This document shows, piece after piece, positions 1-7,053 of a DNA stretch of 19,670 nucleotides. The stretch's first letter is position 1, and the number at the start of each line of letters is the position of its first letter. The stretch is from assembly GCA_020025395.1 (NCBI GenBank), contig JAHHSE010000015.1:1-19670 (forward strand), given 5' to 3'. This DNA is from Oscillospiraceae bacterium. Lineage in GTDB: Bacteria; Bacillota; Clostridia; Oscillospirales; Oscillospiraceae. The position numbers were made by a program, and so were the translations under genes. Below the pieces are notes generated by a model, which did not search any database, was not told the DNA's origin, and saw nothing but the letters and a program-made list of their open reading frames with translations.

Positions 1-1
1 C

Positions 2-2110
2 CCCGCCCCATCCTTTACTGGCAACGTAGGCGAAAATCTCCCCCGTATCGACGGCCCCTCAAAAACCATTGGTATTGCCAAATATACGGATGATATCCGG
101 CTTCCCGGCATGATTTACGGAGGTGCGGTCCGCTCCGCGCATCCCAGGGCAGTGATACAATCCATTGACACCTCTCAGGCCAGAGCGCTTCCCGGGGTAA
201 TCTGTGTCCTGACCGCAGCCGATCTGCCGGGGACCCCCAAGGTGGGGCATTTGAAAAAGGATCAGTGGGTCCTGGTCCCCGTGGGAGGAGAGGTGCATTA
301 TCGGGGCGATCCCATCGTCCTTCTCGCCGCGGAGACAGAGGAGATTTTGGAAAAGGCCAAATCTCTGGTCAGTATCCAGTATCAGGTCCTCCCTCCTGTT
401 CTCTCTGTCTGGGAGGCTATGGCGGAAGATGCTCCATTGATTCAGGAGGGCGGCAATCTTCTCTCTCACGAACACCTGCTTCGCGGTGATGCTGACGCCG
501 CTTTAAAGGCCTCCAAATATACCGTGACCACCCACTACCACACGCCTCCAACAGAACACGCCTTTTTAGAACCGGAATGCGCGATTGCCGCCCCGGATGA
601 GTTCGGGGTGGTCATCTGGTCTGCGGACCAGGGAATCTATCAAACCCGCCGGGAATGTGCCGAGGCCACCGGTCTCCGCCCGGAACAGGTCCGGGTCATT
701 GCCCGTCTGGTTGGAGGAGGCTTTGGAGGCAAGGAGGACATGAGCGTCCAGCATCATGCCGCTATTCTGGCCCTGGCTGCCGGGCGGGCGGTCAAGGTTC
801 GGATGAGTCGGGCTGAATCCATCCTCTGTCACCCAAAGCGTCATGGATTTGAAATCGAAGTCACCACCGGCTGTGATGAAAACGGAATGCTTACTGCCAT
901 GAAGGCCCTTCTGCTCACCGACAGCGGAGCCTTCGCTTCATTGGGCGGACCCGTGCTCCAGCGTGCCTGTACCCACGCCTCCGGTCCCTATCATTATGAA
1001 AATATCGAGATTGAGGGAAAGGCCTATTATACCAACAACCCCCCCTGCGGAGCCTTTCGGGGCTTTGGTGTTCCACAGAGCTGTTTTGCCACCGAATGCA
1101 ATCTGAACCTGTTGGCGGAACAGGTGGGTATCTCTCCCTTTGAAATCCGATATCGAAATGCCATCCGTCCGGGACAGGCCCTTCCCAACGGCCAAATCGC
1201 TGATCCCAGCACAGCCCTGGTGGAAACCCTGGACGCAGTACGCCCTTATTATGAGGCCAATCCAAAAATGGGAATCGCCTGTGCCATGAAAAACTCCGGC
1301 CTGGGGGTTGGAGTCCCGGATACTGGCCGGGTCACCCTCCATGTAGAAAAGGGTAAGGTCCATATCCGCACCTCTGCCGCCTGTATCGGCCAGGGACTGG
1401 GGACCATCCTGACGCAAATTGTCTGCCAGACGGCTCGCCTCTCTCCCGATCAGGTCATCTGGGATCAACCGGATACCCGTTATGCCCCAAATTCAGGAAA
1501 CACCACCGCTTCCCGTCAGACACTCTTTACCGGAGAGGCCGCAAGGCGTGCCGCCACCGAGCTGCGGTGGGCCTTGGAGGGCCGTGATCTGGGGGCGGTA
1601 GAGGGGGTGGATTTCCATCAGGAATATACGGGGATCACTGATAAACTGGGCTCGCAGAGGGAGCATCCCATCAGTCATATTGCCTATGGATATGCCACCC
1701 ATCTGGTGGAGCTGGATGATTGCGGAAGACTTAAGCAGATCATCGCCGCCCATGATGTGGGGCGGGCCGTCAATCCCATCAACATTGAAGGTCAGATTGA
1801 GGGCGGTGTAGTGATGAGCCTAGGCTATTCCCTCACAGAGGACCTTCCTCTGGAGGACGGAAAGCCAAAGGTCAGCTATGCCTCTCTGGGGCTTCTCCGA
1901 TCCGATCAGGTACCTCCCATCCGATCCATTCTCGTGGAGAAAAGCCAGTCCGAGCTGGCATACGGTGCCAAGGGAATTGGGGAAATCTGCTCCATTCCAA
2001 CTCCTCCCGCCGTCCAAAATGCCTACTATCTGTTTGACGGGGTTTTTCGCACCTCCCTTCCCTTGGAAAATACGCCATACAGCCGTCCCAAACGGGGAAG
2101 GAAATTATGA
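2..2110 (+). CDS. Molybdenum hydroxylase, probable selenium-dependent xanthine dehydrogenase (5' end missing)
   Basis: Molybdopterin-binding subunit or domain of the xanthine dehydrogenase/aldehyde oxidase family, which hydroxylates purines or aldehydes. The frame is open from base 2: the codons before the first ATG (110) read VGENLPRIDGPSKTIGIAKY, the usual start of the a/b hammerhead domain, so the true start lies upstream of the window. The hammerhead domain spans about 50-450, followed by the Mo-cofactor region with GGGFGGKEDMSVQHH (about 713-757) and GAFRGFGVPQS (about 1050-1082). GAKGIGEICSIPTPP near the C-terminus carries the expected catalytic Glu at 1982-1984. The overall sequence resembles, from memory, the single-chain selenium-dependent xanthine dehydrogenases of clostridia, which carry an N-terminal [2Fe-2S] domain; that part would lie outside the window. 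No Sec codon is visible here; the selenium of this family is a labile ligand. Substrate is inferred, not shown. The stop TGA overlaps an ATG (ATGA). Confidence 0.9.
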   Translation, partial: PAPSFTGNVGENLPRIDGPSKTIGIAKYTDDIRLPGMIYGGAVRSAHPRAVIQSIDTSQARALPGVICVLTAADLPGTPKVGHLKKDQWVLVPVGGEVHYRGDPIVLLAAETEEILEKAKSLVSIQYQVLPPVLSVWEAMAEDAPLIQEGGNLLSHEHLLRGDADAALKASKYTVTTHYHTPPTEHAFLEPECAIAAPDEFGVVIWSADQGIYQTRRECAEATGLRPEQVRVIARLVGGGFGGKEDMSVQHHAAILALAAGRAVKVRMSRAESILCHPKRHGFEIEVTTGCDENGMLTAMKALLLTDSGAFASLGGPVLQRACTHASGPYHYENIEIEGKAYYTNNPPCGAFRGFGVPQSCFATECNLNLLAEQVGISPFEIRYRNAIRPGQALPNGQIADPSTALVETLDAVRPYYEANPKMGIACAMKNSGLGVGVPDTGRVTLHVEKGKVHIRTSAACIGQGLGTILTQIVCQTARLSPDQVIWDQPDTRYAPNSGNTTASRQTLFTGEAARRAATELRWALEGRDLGAVEGVDFHQEYTGITDKLGSQREHPISHIAYGYATHLVELDDCGRLKQIIAAHDVGRAVNPINIEGQIEGGVVMSLGYSLTEDLPLEDGKPKVSYASLGLLRSDQVPPIRSILVEKSQSELAYGAKGIGEICSIPTPPAVQNAYYLFDGVFRTSLPLENTPYSRPKRGRKL

Positions 2111-2265
2111 AAGAAGAAGGCAGCACCCGCTGATTTTCTTCTCCCCCGCAGAAAGAATAAACCCCATATCCGTTACCGGAATTACATCACCTTACCATTT
2201 GTTTTAAACCTTATGGGGACGAAGACCGATGGGAGGGCGCATGAGTGGGTTTCCAGCACAAACAG

Positions 2266-2303
2266 AAGGCCCCAAGGAATCCGTTCAGATTCCTTGGGGC
2301 CTT
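2266..2303 (-). terminator. Intrinsic terminator of tsf
   Basis: A perfect 16-bp stem (2266-2281 with 2288-2303) and a 6-nt loop. On the minus strand it is followed by a weak T-rich stretch (TTCTGTTTGT). It lies about 60 bases after the tsf stop. On the plus strand no T tract follows, so it is assigned to tsf rather than to the molybdenum hydroxylase gene. Confidence 0.8.
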
Positions 2304-2364
2304 CAAATCGATCATTATTCATTGGAACATATGATTGTTTTGCGAAAGATGGGCCTATTTACGC

Positions 2365-3276
2365 TTACTTCGTCAGTTTAGCAATCTCCTCAGCGAAGTT
2401 CTCCTGCTTTTTTTCAATGCCCTCGCCCTTCTCAAAGCGGACAGCGGCCTTGAGGGTCACGGTACCACCCAGAGCCTTGGCGGCGTTCTCCATATACTGC
2501 TCCACGGAAACGGAGCCGTCCTTGACGAACTCCTGCTGGAGGAGGCAGTTCTCCTTGTAGAATTTGCCCAGCTTACCCTGGACAATCCCCTCCTTGACCT
2601 TCTCAGGCTTGGCAGCCATCTTGGGGTCATTCTCCATCTGGGCCAGCATGATCTTCTTTTCCTCGTCCAGGACATCCTGACCCACTTCGCTCTTGTCCAT
2701 AAAGCGGGGGTTCATAGCGGCCATCTGCATGGCCACATCCTGACCAATCTCGGTGACATCGATCCCGCCGGTCACTTCCATGTTTACCAGCACGCCAATC
2801 TTACCGCCAGCATGGATGTAGGGAACGGAAACACCCTCGGTGTAGAAGGCGAAGCGGCGGACCATGATGTTTTCCCCGATGACCAGGACCATCTCCTGCT
2901 GCTGCTGGGTCACAGTCATGTCGGTGCCGTTAAACTTGCACTCCATGAGGGCCTCCAGGCTGGCGGGCTTGTTCTGAGCCACAGTGTGGGCCACACCCTT
3001 GACAAAGTCCACGAACTTCTCATTTTTAGCGACAAAGTCGGTCTCGGCATTGACCTCGACCACAACACCCACGCCATCAATCACTTCAGCATAGGCCATA
3101 CCCTCGGCGGCAATTCGGCCGGCCTTCTTTTGAGAGGCGGCCAGCCCCTTCTCCCGCAGGTATTCCACAGCCTTGTCCATGTCGCCGTCGGACTCAGTCA
3201 GAGCCTTCTTGCAATCCATCATGCCTACGCCGGTCATCTCACGCAGGGTCTTTACATCAGCAGTAGTAAACGCCAT
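2365..3276 (-). CDS. tsf: Translation elongation factor Ts
   Basis: EF-Ts (303 aa) recycles EF-Tu by exchanging GDP for GTP during translation elongation in the cytoplasm. The N-terminal UBA-like domain (about residues 1-45, with LREMTGVGMMDCKKAL) and the conserved TDFVAKNEKF motif (about 80-89), which contacts the EF-Tu nucleotide site, are both clear. The ATG at 3276 (MAFTTADVK) is preferred because GGAGG lies eight bases before it. An in-frame ATG at 3291 overlaps that Shine-Dalgarno sequence itself and would add only MEELK. It follows rpsB in the usual rpsB-tsf order, with a GC-rich hairpin in the gap. pyrH and frr, often next in Firmicutes, do not follow here; the operon ends at the hairpin at 2266-2303. 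Confidence 0.98.
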   Translation of the reverse strand: MAFTTADVKTLREMTGVGMMDCKKALTESDGDMDKAVEYLREKGLAASQKKAGRIAAEGMAYAEVIDGVGVVVEVNAETDFVAKNEKFVDFVKGVAHTVAQNKPASLEALMECKFNGTDMTVTQQQQEMVLVIGENIMVRRFAFYTEGVSVPYIHAGGKIGVLVNMEVTGGIDVTEIGQDVAMQMAAMNPRFMDKSEVGQDVLDEEKKIMLAQMENDPKMAAKPEKVKEGIVQGKLGKFYKENCLLQQEFVKDGSVSVEQYMENAAKALGGTVTLKAAVRFEKGEGIEKKQENFAEEIAKLTK

Positions 3277-3302
3277 TTTCAATTCCTCCATATTCCTTTT
3301 AT

Positions 3303-3337
3303 AAAAAGGGCGCCCCCCGCCACAGGCGGGCGGGCGC
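3303..3337 (-). terminator. Terminator-like hairpin between rpsB and tsf
   Basis: GC-rich stem of 12 bp with one bulged base (3310-3321 with 3325-3337), followed on the minus strand by GG and five T. It lies between the rpsB stop and the tsf ribosome-binding site. Partial termination in the rpsB-tsf gap is known in other bacteria and would lower tsf mRNA relative to rpsB; the effect here is inferred. Confidence 0.7.
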
Positions 3338-3354
3338 TCCTTACCGTTCCGGTT

Positions 3355-4080
3355 TTATTCAGCAGCGGACTCCACAGTCTTTTCGCCCTCGGCATCCAGG
3401 CCCTGGTGGCCCTCCTGGATGGCGTTTGCCATGACGGAGGCAATCAGCTTAATGGCACGGATGGCGTCATCATTGCCGGGAATCACATAATCGATCTCAT
3501 CAGGATCGCAGTTGGTATCCACGATGGCAACAATGGGAATGTGCAGCTTACGGGCCTCATTGATGGCGTTGCGCTCCTTCCGGGGGTCAACCACAAAGAG
3601 GGCACCGGGCAGCTTGCGCATATCCTTCACGCCGCCGAGATACTTCTCCAGCTTTGCAATCTCGCCCAGGTGCTTCATCACTTCCTTCTTGGGAAGCATA
3701 TCAAAGGTGCCGTCCTCCTGCATCTTTTTCAGCTGAATCAGACGGTCCACACGACCGCGCATGGTCTTAAAGTTGGTGAGCATACCGCCCAGCCAGCGGG
3801 CGTTCACAAAGTACATCCCACAGCGCTCGGCCTCTTCCTTGATGGCCTCCTGAGCCTGCTTCTTGGTTCCTACAAAGAGCAGGGTCTGGCCATTCTGGCC
3901 CAGGCCGCGGACGAAGTTATAAGCTTCCTCCAGCTTCTTCACGGTCTTCTGCAGATCGATGATATAAATCCCGTTCCGCTCGGTGTAAATGTAGGTGGCC
4001 ATTTTGGGGTTCCACCGACGGGTCTGGTGACCAAAGTGGACACCGGCCTCCAGAAGCTGCTTCATAGATACGACTGCCAT
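3355..4080 (-). CDS. rpsB: 30S ribosomal protein S2
   Basis: S2 (241 aa) is a late-assembling protein of the small ribosomal subunit. The start MAVVSMKQLLEAGVHFGHQT, the LFVGTKKQAQEAI segment, WLGGMLTN and the VVDPRKERNAINEA and IVDTNCDPDEIDYVIPGNDD motifs are all canonical. The C-terminus is a short acidic tail, as usual in Firmicutes. AAAGGAGG precedes the ATG at good spacing. It is first in the rpsB-tsf operon, with its own promoter (4204-4232) and a leader of roughly 115 bases that can fold, which suggests regulation by S2 itself; that regulation is inferred. Confidence 0.98.
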   Translation of the reverse strand: MAVVSMKQLLEAGVHFGHQTRRWNPKMATYIYTERNGIYIIDLQKTVKKLEEAYNFVRGLGQNGQTLLFVGTKKQAQEAIKEEAERCGMYFVNARWLGGMLTNFKTMRGRVDRLIQLKKMQEDGTFDMLPKKEVMKHLGEIAKLEKYLGGVKDMRKLPGALFVVDPRKERNAINEARKLHIPIVAIVDTNCDPDEIDYVIPGNDDAIRAIKLIASVMANAIQEGHQGLDAEGEKTVESAAE

Positions 4081-4197
4081 AGTTTTGTTCCTCCTTTTTT
4101 GTTATTACCTCCGCCCCGTTCTTCGGAAACTCGTCCACCCCTAAGGGCACGGGACGACTCCTCCCGGCTGGCGTGTGTAATACTGTTCATAAACAGC
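4081..4197 (-). promoter_or_regulatory. Structured 5' leader of rpsB (candidate autoregulatory RNA)
   Basis: The predicted transcript starts near 4197 and runs about 115 bases to the rpsB ATG. In transcript sense it contains TCGTCC pairing with GGACGA, enclosing a smaller CCC-TTA-GGG hairpin, then CCG-AAGAA-CGG, then a purine-rich stretch before the ribosome-binding site. Ribosomal protein operons often carry such leaders as protein-binding switches. I do not recognise a named family, so the regulatory role is inference. Confidence 0.4.
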
Positions 4198-4203
4198 TAT
4201 GGT

Positions 4204-4232
4204 ATTTTATCATATCAGCCCCTGTTTTGCAA
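4204..4232 (-). promoter_or_regulatory. SigA-type promoter of rpsB
   Basis: TTGCAA (4227-4232), 17 bp, then TAAAAT (4204-4209) preceded by TGA, giving an extended -10. The -35 box and the bases up to 4210 lie inside the 3' end of the ylmC-like gene, so rpsB can be transcribed independently of it. Confidence 0.75.
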
Positions 4233-4512
4233 GATCTTTTTCATTTTTTCTTTTCCCATGGAGGGGCCGGCGCTCCTCCCCCAGCTCTACCAGGATGATG
4301 TCCTCCCCAAACCTGCGGACCGCCTCCAAGGGGATCACCATGTCCTCCTCTCTCCCCAGCAGACCGAACAGACGGAGCCGTCCCGGTATAATCAGAGCCT
4401 TGATTTTTCCGGTCTCCCAGTCAAGCTCCACATCCCCCACATACCCGTAGCGACTCCCGTCCGCCCCGTCAATGACCTCTTTTAATCGCAGGTCCTCCAG
4501 ACGGCTTTCCAT
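4210..4512 (-). CDS. YlmC/YmxH-family sporulation protein (PRC-barrel)
   Basis: Small protein (100 aa) of the YlmC/YmxH family, a PRC-barrel fold conserved in endospore formers; its precise biochemical role is unknown. MESRLEDLRLKEVIDGADGS is the family N-terminus, followed by GYVGDVELDWETGKIKALII and the GREEDMVIPLEAVRRFGEDIILVE segment. AAAAGGAGG lies nine bases before the ATG at 4512; an upstream in-frame extension has no such signal. In Bacillus subtilis ylmC lies just downstream of sigG, and here it is again next to sigG on the same strand, with one opposing gene between. Its last codons overlap the rpsB promoter, and no terminator is visible after it, so read-through into rpsB is possible. 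Confidence 0.88.
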   Translation of the reverse strand: MESRLEDLRLKEVIDGADGSRYGYVGDVELDWETGKIKALIIPGRLRLFGLLGREEDMVIPLEAVRRFGEDIILVELGEERRPLHGKRKNEKDLAKQGLI

Positions 4513-4588
4513 AAAAACACGCCTCCTTTTCCGTTTATGAACCTTATGATTGGTCAAACTAGTCCAAGTACAAAAAGGAGGGAATTTT

Positions 4589-5236
4589 ACGAAAAAAATA
4601 AGAATACGCATTCTGACCCTTCTCATCACTCTTTGCCTCGGTCTCTCGGGGACCGCCCTGCTCCAAGCAGCGGCCCATCACATCCTCCCCTTTTCCGCTC
4701 CTGCGGTCTGTTCCCCTGGGGGACCCTTTCTCCGGGAGGAGCGCTTGCAGGAGGGACTCCTCCATCCCCTTCCGCCCTTGGAGGACGGCGATATTTTCAT
4801 TACCCCCTGCGTCCACACTTTTGGATGGCGGCATGGACACGCCGGGATTGTAGTGGATGGAAAATCAGAACAGATCCTGGAGGCCACCTCCCCCGGAACC
4901 CGCTCATCTATCCGCTCGGCGGAGCATTGGCGCAGCTATCCCGCCTTTTTCATACTGCGGCTGAGAGACGCAGATTCCGTCACCCGGCGGGCCATTGGAC
5001 GCTATGCCGCAGAGCATCTGGCGGAGGTGCCCTACTCCCTCACCTTCGGTCTGCTGAGCAGAGAGCCGGATGCCCCCTTGCGGCGCTGTCACTGTATCAA
5101 TCTGGTCTGGTACGCCTATCGACAGTTCGGCTATGAGCTTGATCCCGACGGAGGATTTCTTGTCACCATAGAGGACCTTCTGCAATGCCCCCTTCTGGAA
5201 GTGGTGTATCATGCCCATCTCCCGCCTGACTGCTGA
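4589..5236 (+). CDS. Exported permuted papain-fold cysteine hydrolase (YiiX/YycO-like), apparent ACG start
   Basis: Predicted exported hydrolase of the YiiX/YycO (peptidase C92, NlpC/P60-related permuted papain) type, about 215 aa. It begins with a classic signal peptide: KKIRIR, then a hydrophobic stretch ending near LLQAAA. The His of GHAGIVV (residue 84) precedes the Cys of CHCINLVWYAY (residue 169), the permuted order of this family; Glu in ILEAT is a likely third site. Target bond (peptide, lipid or amide) is unknown. AGGAGG at 4576-4581 is placed for a start at 4589, but the codon there is ACG. The only other in-frame option is TTG at 4550, which has no Shine-Dalgarno sequence and would put 13 odd residues before the signal peptide. 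It lies opposite to, and between, sigG and the ylmC-like gene, ending 14 bases from the sigG stop with no visible terminator. Confidence 0.78.
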   Translation, partial: TKKIRIRILTLLITLCLGLSGTALLQAAAHHILPFSAPAVCSPGGPFLREERLQEGLLHPLPPLEDGDIFITPCVHTFGWRHGHAGIVVDGKSEQILEATSPGTRSSIRSAEHWRSYPAFFILRLRDADSVTRRAIGRYAAEHLAEVPYSLTFGLLSREPDAPLRRCHCINLVWYAYRQFGYELDPDGGFLVTIEDLLQCPLLEVVYHAHLPPDC

Positions 5237-5250
5237 GCCGGCTGCCCACA

Positions 5251-6021
5251 TTACAGGTTCTTTTTGATTTGAGCAATGGCGTTTTTTTCCAGACGGGAGA
5301 CCTGAGCCTGAGAGATCCCCACCTCACTGGAGACTTCCATCTGGGTTTTCCCTTGAAAGAAACGCAGGGACAGAATGTGTTTTTCCCTTGGGGTCAGACG
5401 GGAGATCGCCTCTTTTAAAGCGATCTGTTCCAGCCAGCTCTCATCATTGTTCTTGTCATCCCGAACCTGGTCCATCACGCAGACCGTATCCCCTCCATCG
5501 GAATAGACCGGCTCATACAGACTCACCGGGTCCGCAATGGCATCCAGAGCAAAGACCACTTCCTCCCGCTTAATATCCAGTGCCCTGGCAATCTCCTCCA
5601 GTGTTGGCTCCCGCTGATTTTCCGCCATAAACTTCTCCTTTGCCTGTAAGACCTTATAGGCAGTATCCCGCATGGAGCGGGAAACCCGCATGGAGCTGTT
5701 GTCCCGGAGGTATCGCCGTATCTCCCCCACAATCATGGGTACCCCATAGGTGGAAAAGCGGACATCCAAATCAATGTTAAAATTATCAATGGCCTTAATG
5801 AGACCAATACAGCCCACTTGAAACAGGTCATCCGCATTCTCCCCCCGGTTTGAGAATTTTTGGATGACCGACAGCACCAAACGCAGATTTCCCGCGATGA
5901 GAGCCTCCCTTGCCTCCATGTCTCCCTGCTTGGTGCGTCGGAGCAGCTCCTCGATCTCATCGTTCTTCAGAACCTTCAGCTTGGCGGTATTTACGCCACA
6001 GATCTCCACTTTTCCCTGCAT
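5251..6021 (-). CDS. sigG: RNA polymerase sporulation sigma factor SigG
   Basis: Late forespore sigma factor (256 aa). The start MQGKVEICGVNTAKL is diagnostic for SigG. Region 2 (NLRLVLSVIQKFSNRGENAD, DLFQVGCIGLIKAIDNF, then VRFSTYGVPMIVGEIRRYLR) is nearly identical to the Bacillus protein, region 3 holds EPTLEEIARAL, and region 4 ends in the helix-turn-helix TQMEVSSEVGISQAQVSRLE. The ATG at 6021 has GGGAGG nine bases upstream; 26 further in-frame codons upstream lack a matching signal and are not in the family. In most relatives sigG follows sigE directly, but here coaX and two terminators lie between them, so sigG needs its own promoter in 6022-6204. I could not assign that promoter with confidence. 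Confidence 0.97.
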   Translation of the reverse strand: MQGKVEICGVNTAKLKVLKNDEIEELLRRTKQGDMEAREALIAGNLRLVLSVIQKFSNRGENADDLFQVGCIGLIKAIDNFNIDLDVRFSTYGVPMIVGEIRRYLRDNSSMRVSRSMRDTAYKVLQAKEKFMAENQREPTLEEIARALDIKREEVVFALDAIADPVSLYEPVYSDGGDTVCVMDQVRDDKNNDESWLEQIALKEAISRLTPREKHILSLRFFQGKTQMEVSSEVGISQAQVSRLEKNAIAQIKKNL

Positions 6022-6145
6022 TGGAATATCCTCCCGCCATCTCTTGATGGTAAGAGTATCTCCCTCCGATGGACAATCATACTGACTGGTCCCTCTCAAA
6101 ATTTTTTACTTATAGACGCTATTCGATGGAATTTTACCCTGATAC

Positions 6146-6174
6146 TTGCATATGAAAATAAAGACAGATATAAT
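6146..6174 (+). promoter_or_regulatory. SigA-type promoter of coaX
   Basis: TTGCAT (6146-6151), 17 bp, then a perfect TATAAT (6169-6174). AGGAGGAG follows before the coaX ATG, giving a short leader of about 25 bases. Confidence 0.8.
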
Positions 6175-6204
6175 GAAACAAAATAACACAAGGAGGAGTG
6201 ACCC

Positions 6205-6978
6205 ATGCTCTTAGCCATCGATGCCGGAAACACCAATATCGTTCTGGGCTGCATGGAACATGACAAACTGCGATTCACCGCCAGGGTCCGAACAGACCGG
6301 GCCAAGACAGAGGATGAATACGCTTTGATTTTCCGGAATCTATTCGATTTGCATCAGGTGGATCGTCGGGCGGTGGAGGGATCCATTCTCTCCTGTGTGG
6401 TCTCTGAGATTACAGAGGCCATCTGCAACGCAGTGAAAACCGTCACCAAAAAAAGACCCCTGGTGGTAGGGGCCGGGATCAAAACCGGACTCAATATCAA
6501 AATCGATAACCCGGCCCAGCTGGGGGCCGACCTGGTGGTAGACGCTGTGGCTGCTCTTGCAAAATACCCGAAGCCGATCATCATTTTCGATATTGGAACC
6601 GCAAACACCATGTCCGTATTGGACGGGCAGGGTCGGTTCTTGGGCGGAGCTATCATGGCTGGCCCCCGCCTCTCCGTGGATACCCTGGCCACCCGTACCA
6701 GCCAGCTGCCCCGCATTGATCTGGATGCCCCACCCAAGGTCATCTGTTCCAATACCATCCAATGTATGCAGGTAGGCGCCATTTACGGACACGCCGCCAT
6801 GATTGATGGTCTCATTGATCGGGTGGAGGAGGAGTTGGGGGAGACCGTCGCCTCTGTGGTGGCCACGGGGGGGCTGATTGGACGGATCGCCCCCTATTGC
6901 AGGCGCAAGATCATCTGCGATGATACCCTGATGCTGGACGGGCTTCGCATCCTATATGAAAAGAACCGTGGAAACTGA
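6205..6978 (+). CDS. coaX: Type III pantothenate kinase
   Basis: CoaX (257 aa) phosphorylates pantothenate, the first step of coenzyme A synthesis, in the cytoplasm. It is an ASKHA-fold kinase: the phosphate loop DAGNTN (residues 6-11), GADLVVDAVAA with the expected catalytic Asp109, and the second phosphate motif DIGTANTMSVLD (129-140) are visible, and the length is typical. Compared with the usual patterns, GTATT reads GTANT, and the segment normally reading vIGkNT reads VICSNT (179-184); the first is at a nucleotide-contacting loop, so activity is likely but not certain. AGGAGG precedes the ATG at 6205. It has its own promoter and terminator and lies on the opposite strand, between sigE and sigG, which are normally adjacent. 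Confidence 0.95.
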   Translation: MLLAIDAGNTNIVLGCMEHDKLRFTARVRTDRAKTEDEYALIFRNLFDLHQVDRRAVEGSILSCVVSEITEAICNAVKTVTKKRPLVVGAGIKTGLNIKIDNPAQLGADLVVDAVAALAKYPKPIIIFDIGTANTMSVLDGQGRFLGGAIMAGPRLSVDTLATRTSQLPRIDLDAPPKVICSNTIQCMQVGAIYGHAAMIDGLIDRVEEELGETVASVVATGGLIGRIAPYCRRKIICDDTLMLDGLRILYEKNRGN

Positions 6979-7012
6979 AAAGAGCGTTGCAGAAGTGTAT
7001 TCTGCAACGCTC
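6978..7012 (-). terminator. Intrinsic terminator of sigE
   Basis: Perfect 13-bp stem (6982-6994 with 7000-7012), 5-nt loop, followed on the minus strand by TTTT (6978-6981). It lies immediately next to the coaX terminator but faces the other way, so the convergent sigE and coaX transcripts each have their own hairpin and T tract. Confidence 0.75.
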
Positions 7013-7013
7013 G

Positions 7014-7053
7014 GGCTGCCGAAAAAGTCTTTGACTTTTTCGGCAGCCTTTTT
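7014..7053 (+). terminator. Intrinsic terminator of coaX
   Basis: Perfect 16-bp stem (7014-7029 with 7033-7048), TTT loop, then TTTTT (7049-7053). The T tract overlaps the sigE stop codon of the convergent gene. Confidence 0.9.

Noticed and set aside
2108..2110. TGA at the end of the molybdenum hydroxylase as a selenocysteine codon
   Set aside because: The next in-frame stop comes nine codons later with no conserved sequence and no SECIS-like hairpin directly after it; family members end near here.
2335..4485. A 716-codon open frame on the plus strand opposite tsf, rpsB and the ylmC-like gene
   Set aside because: Antisense to three conserved genes, repetitive Leu/His-rich translation, no ribosome-binding site; it is a by-product of codon bias in the highly expressed genes.
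5237..5250. Shared terminator between the exported hydrolase and sigG
   Set aside because: Only 14 bases separate the stops and the GCCGGC palindrome is too short for a terminator.
6022..6140. Forespore-type promoter for sigG (GGGTAAAAT on the minus strand resembles a SigF -10)
   Set aside because: No matching -35 at about 15 bases upstream, and the other SigG-like boxes did not pair up; left unassigned.
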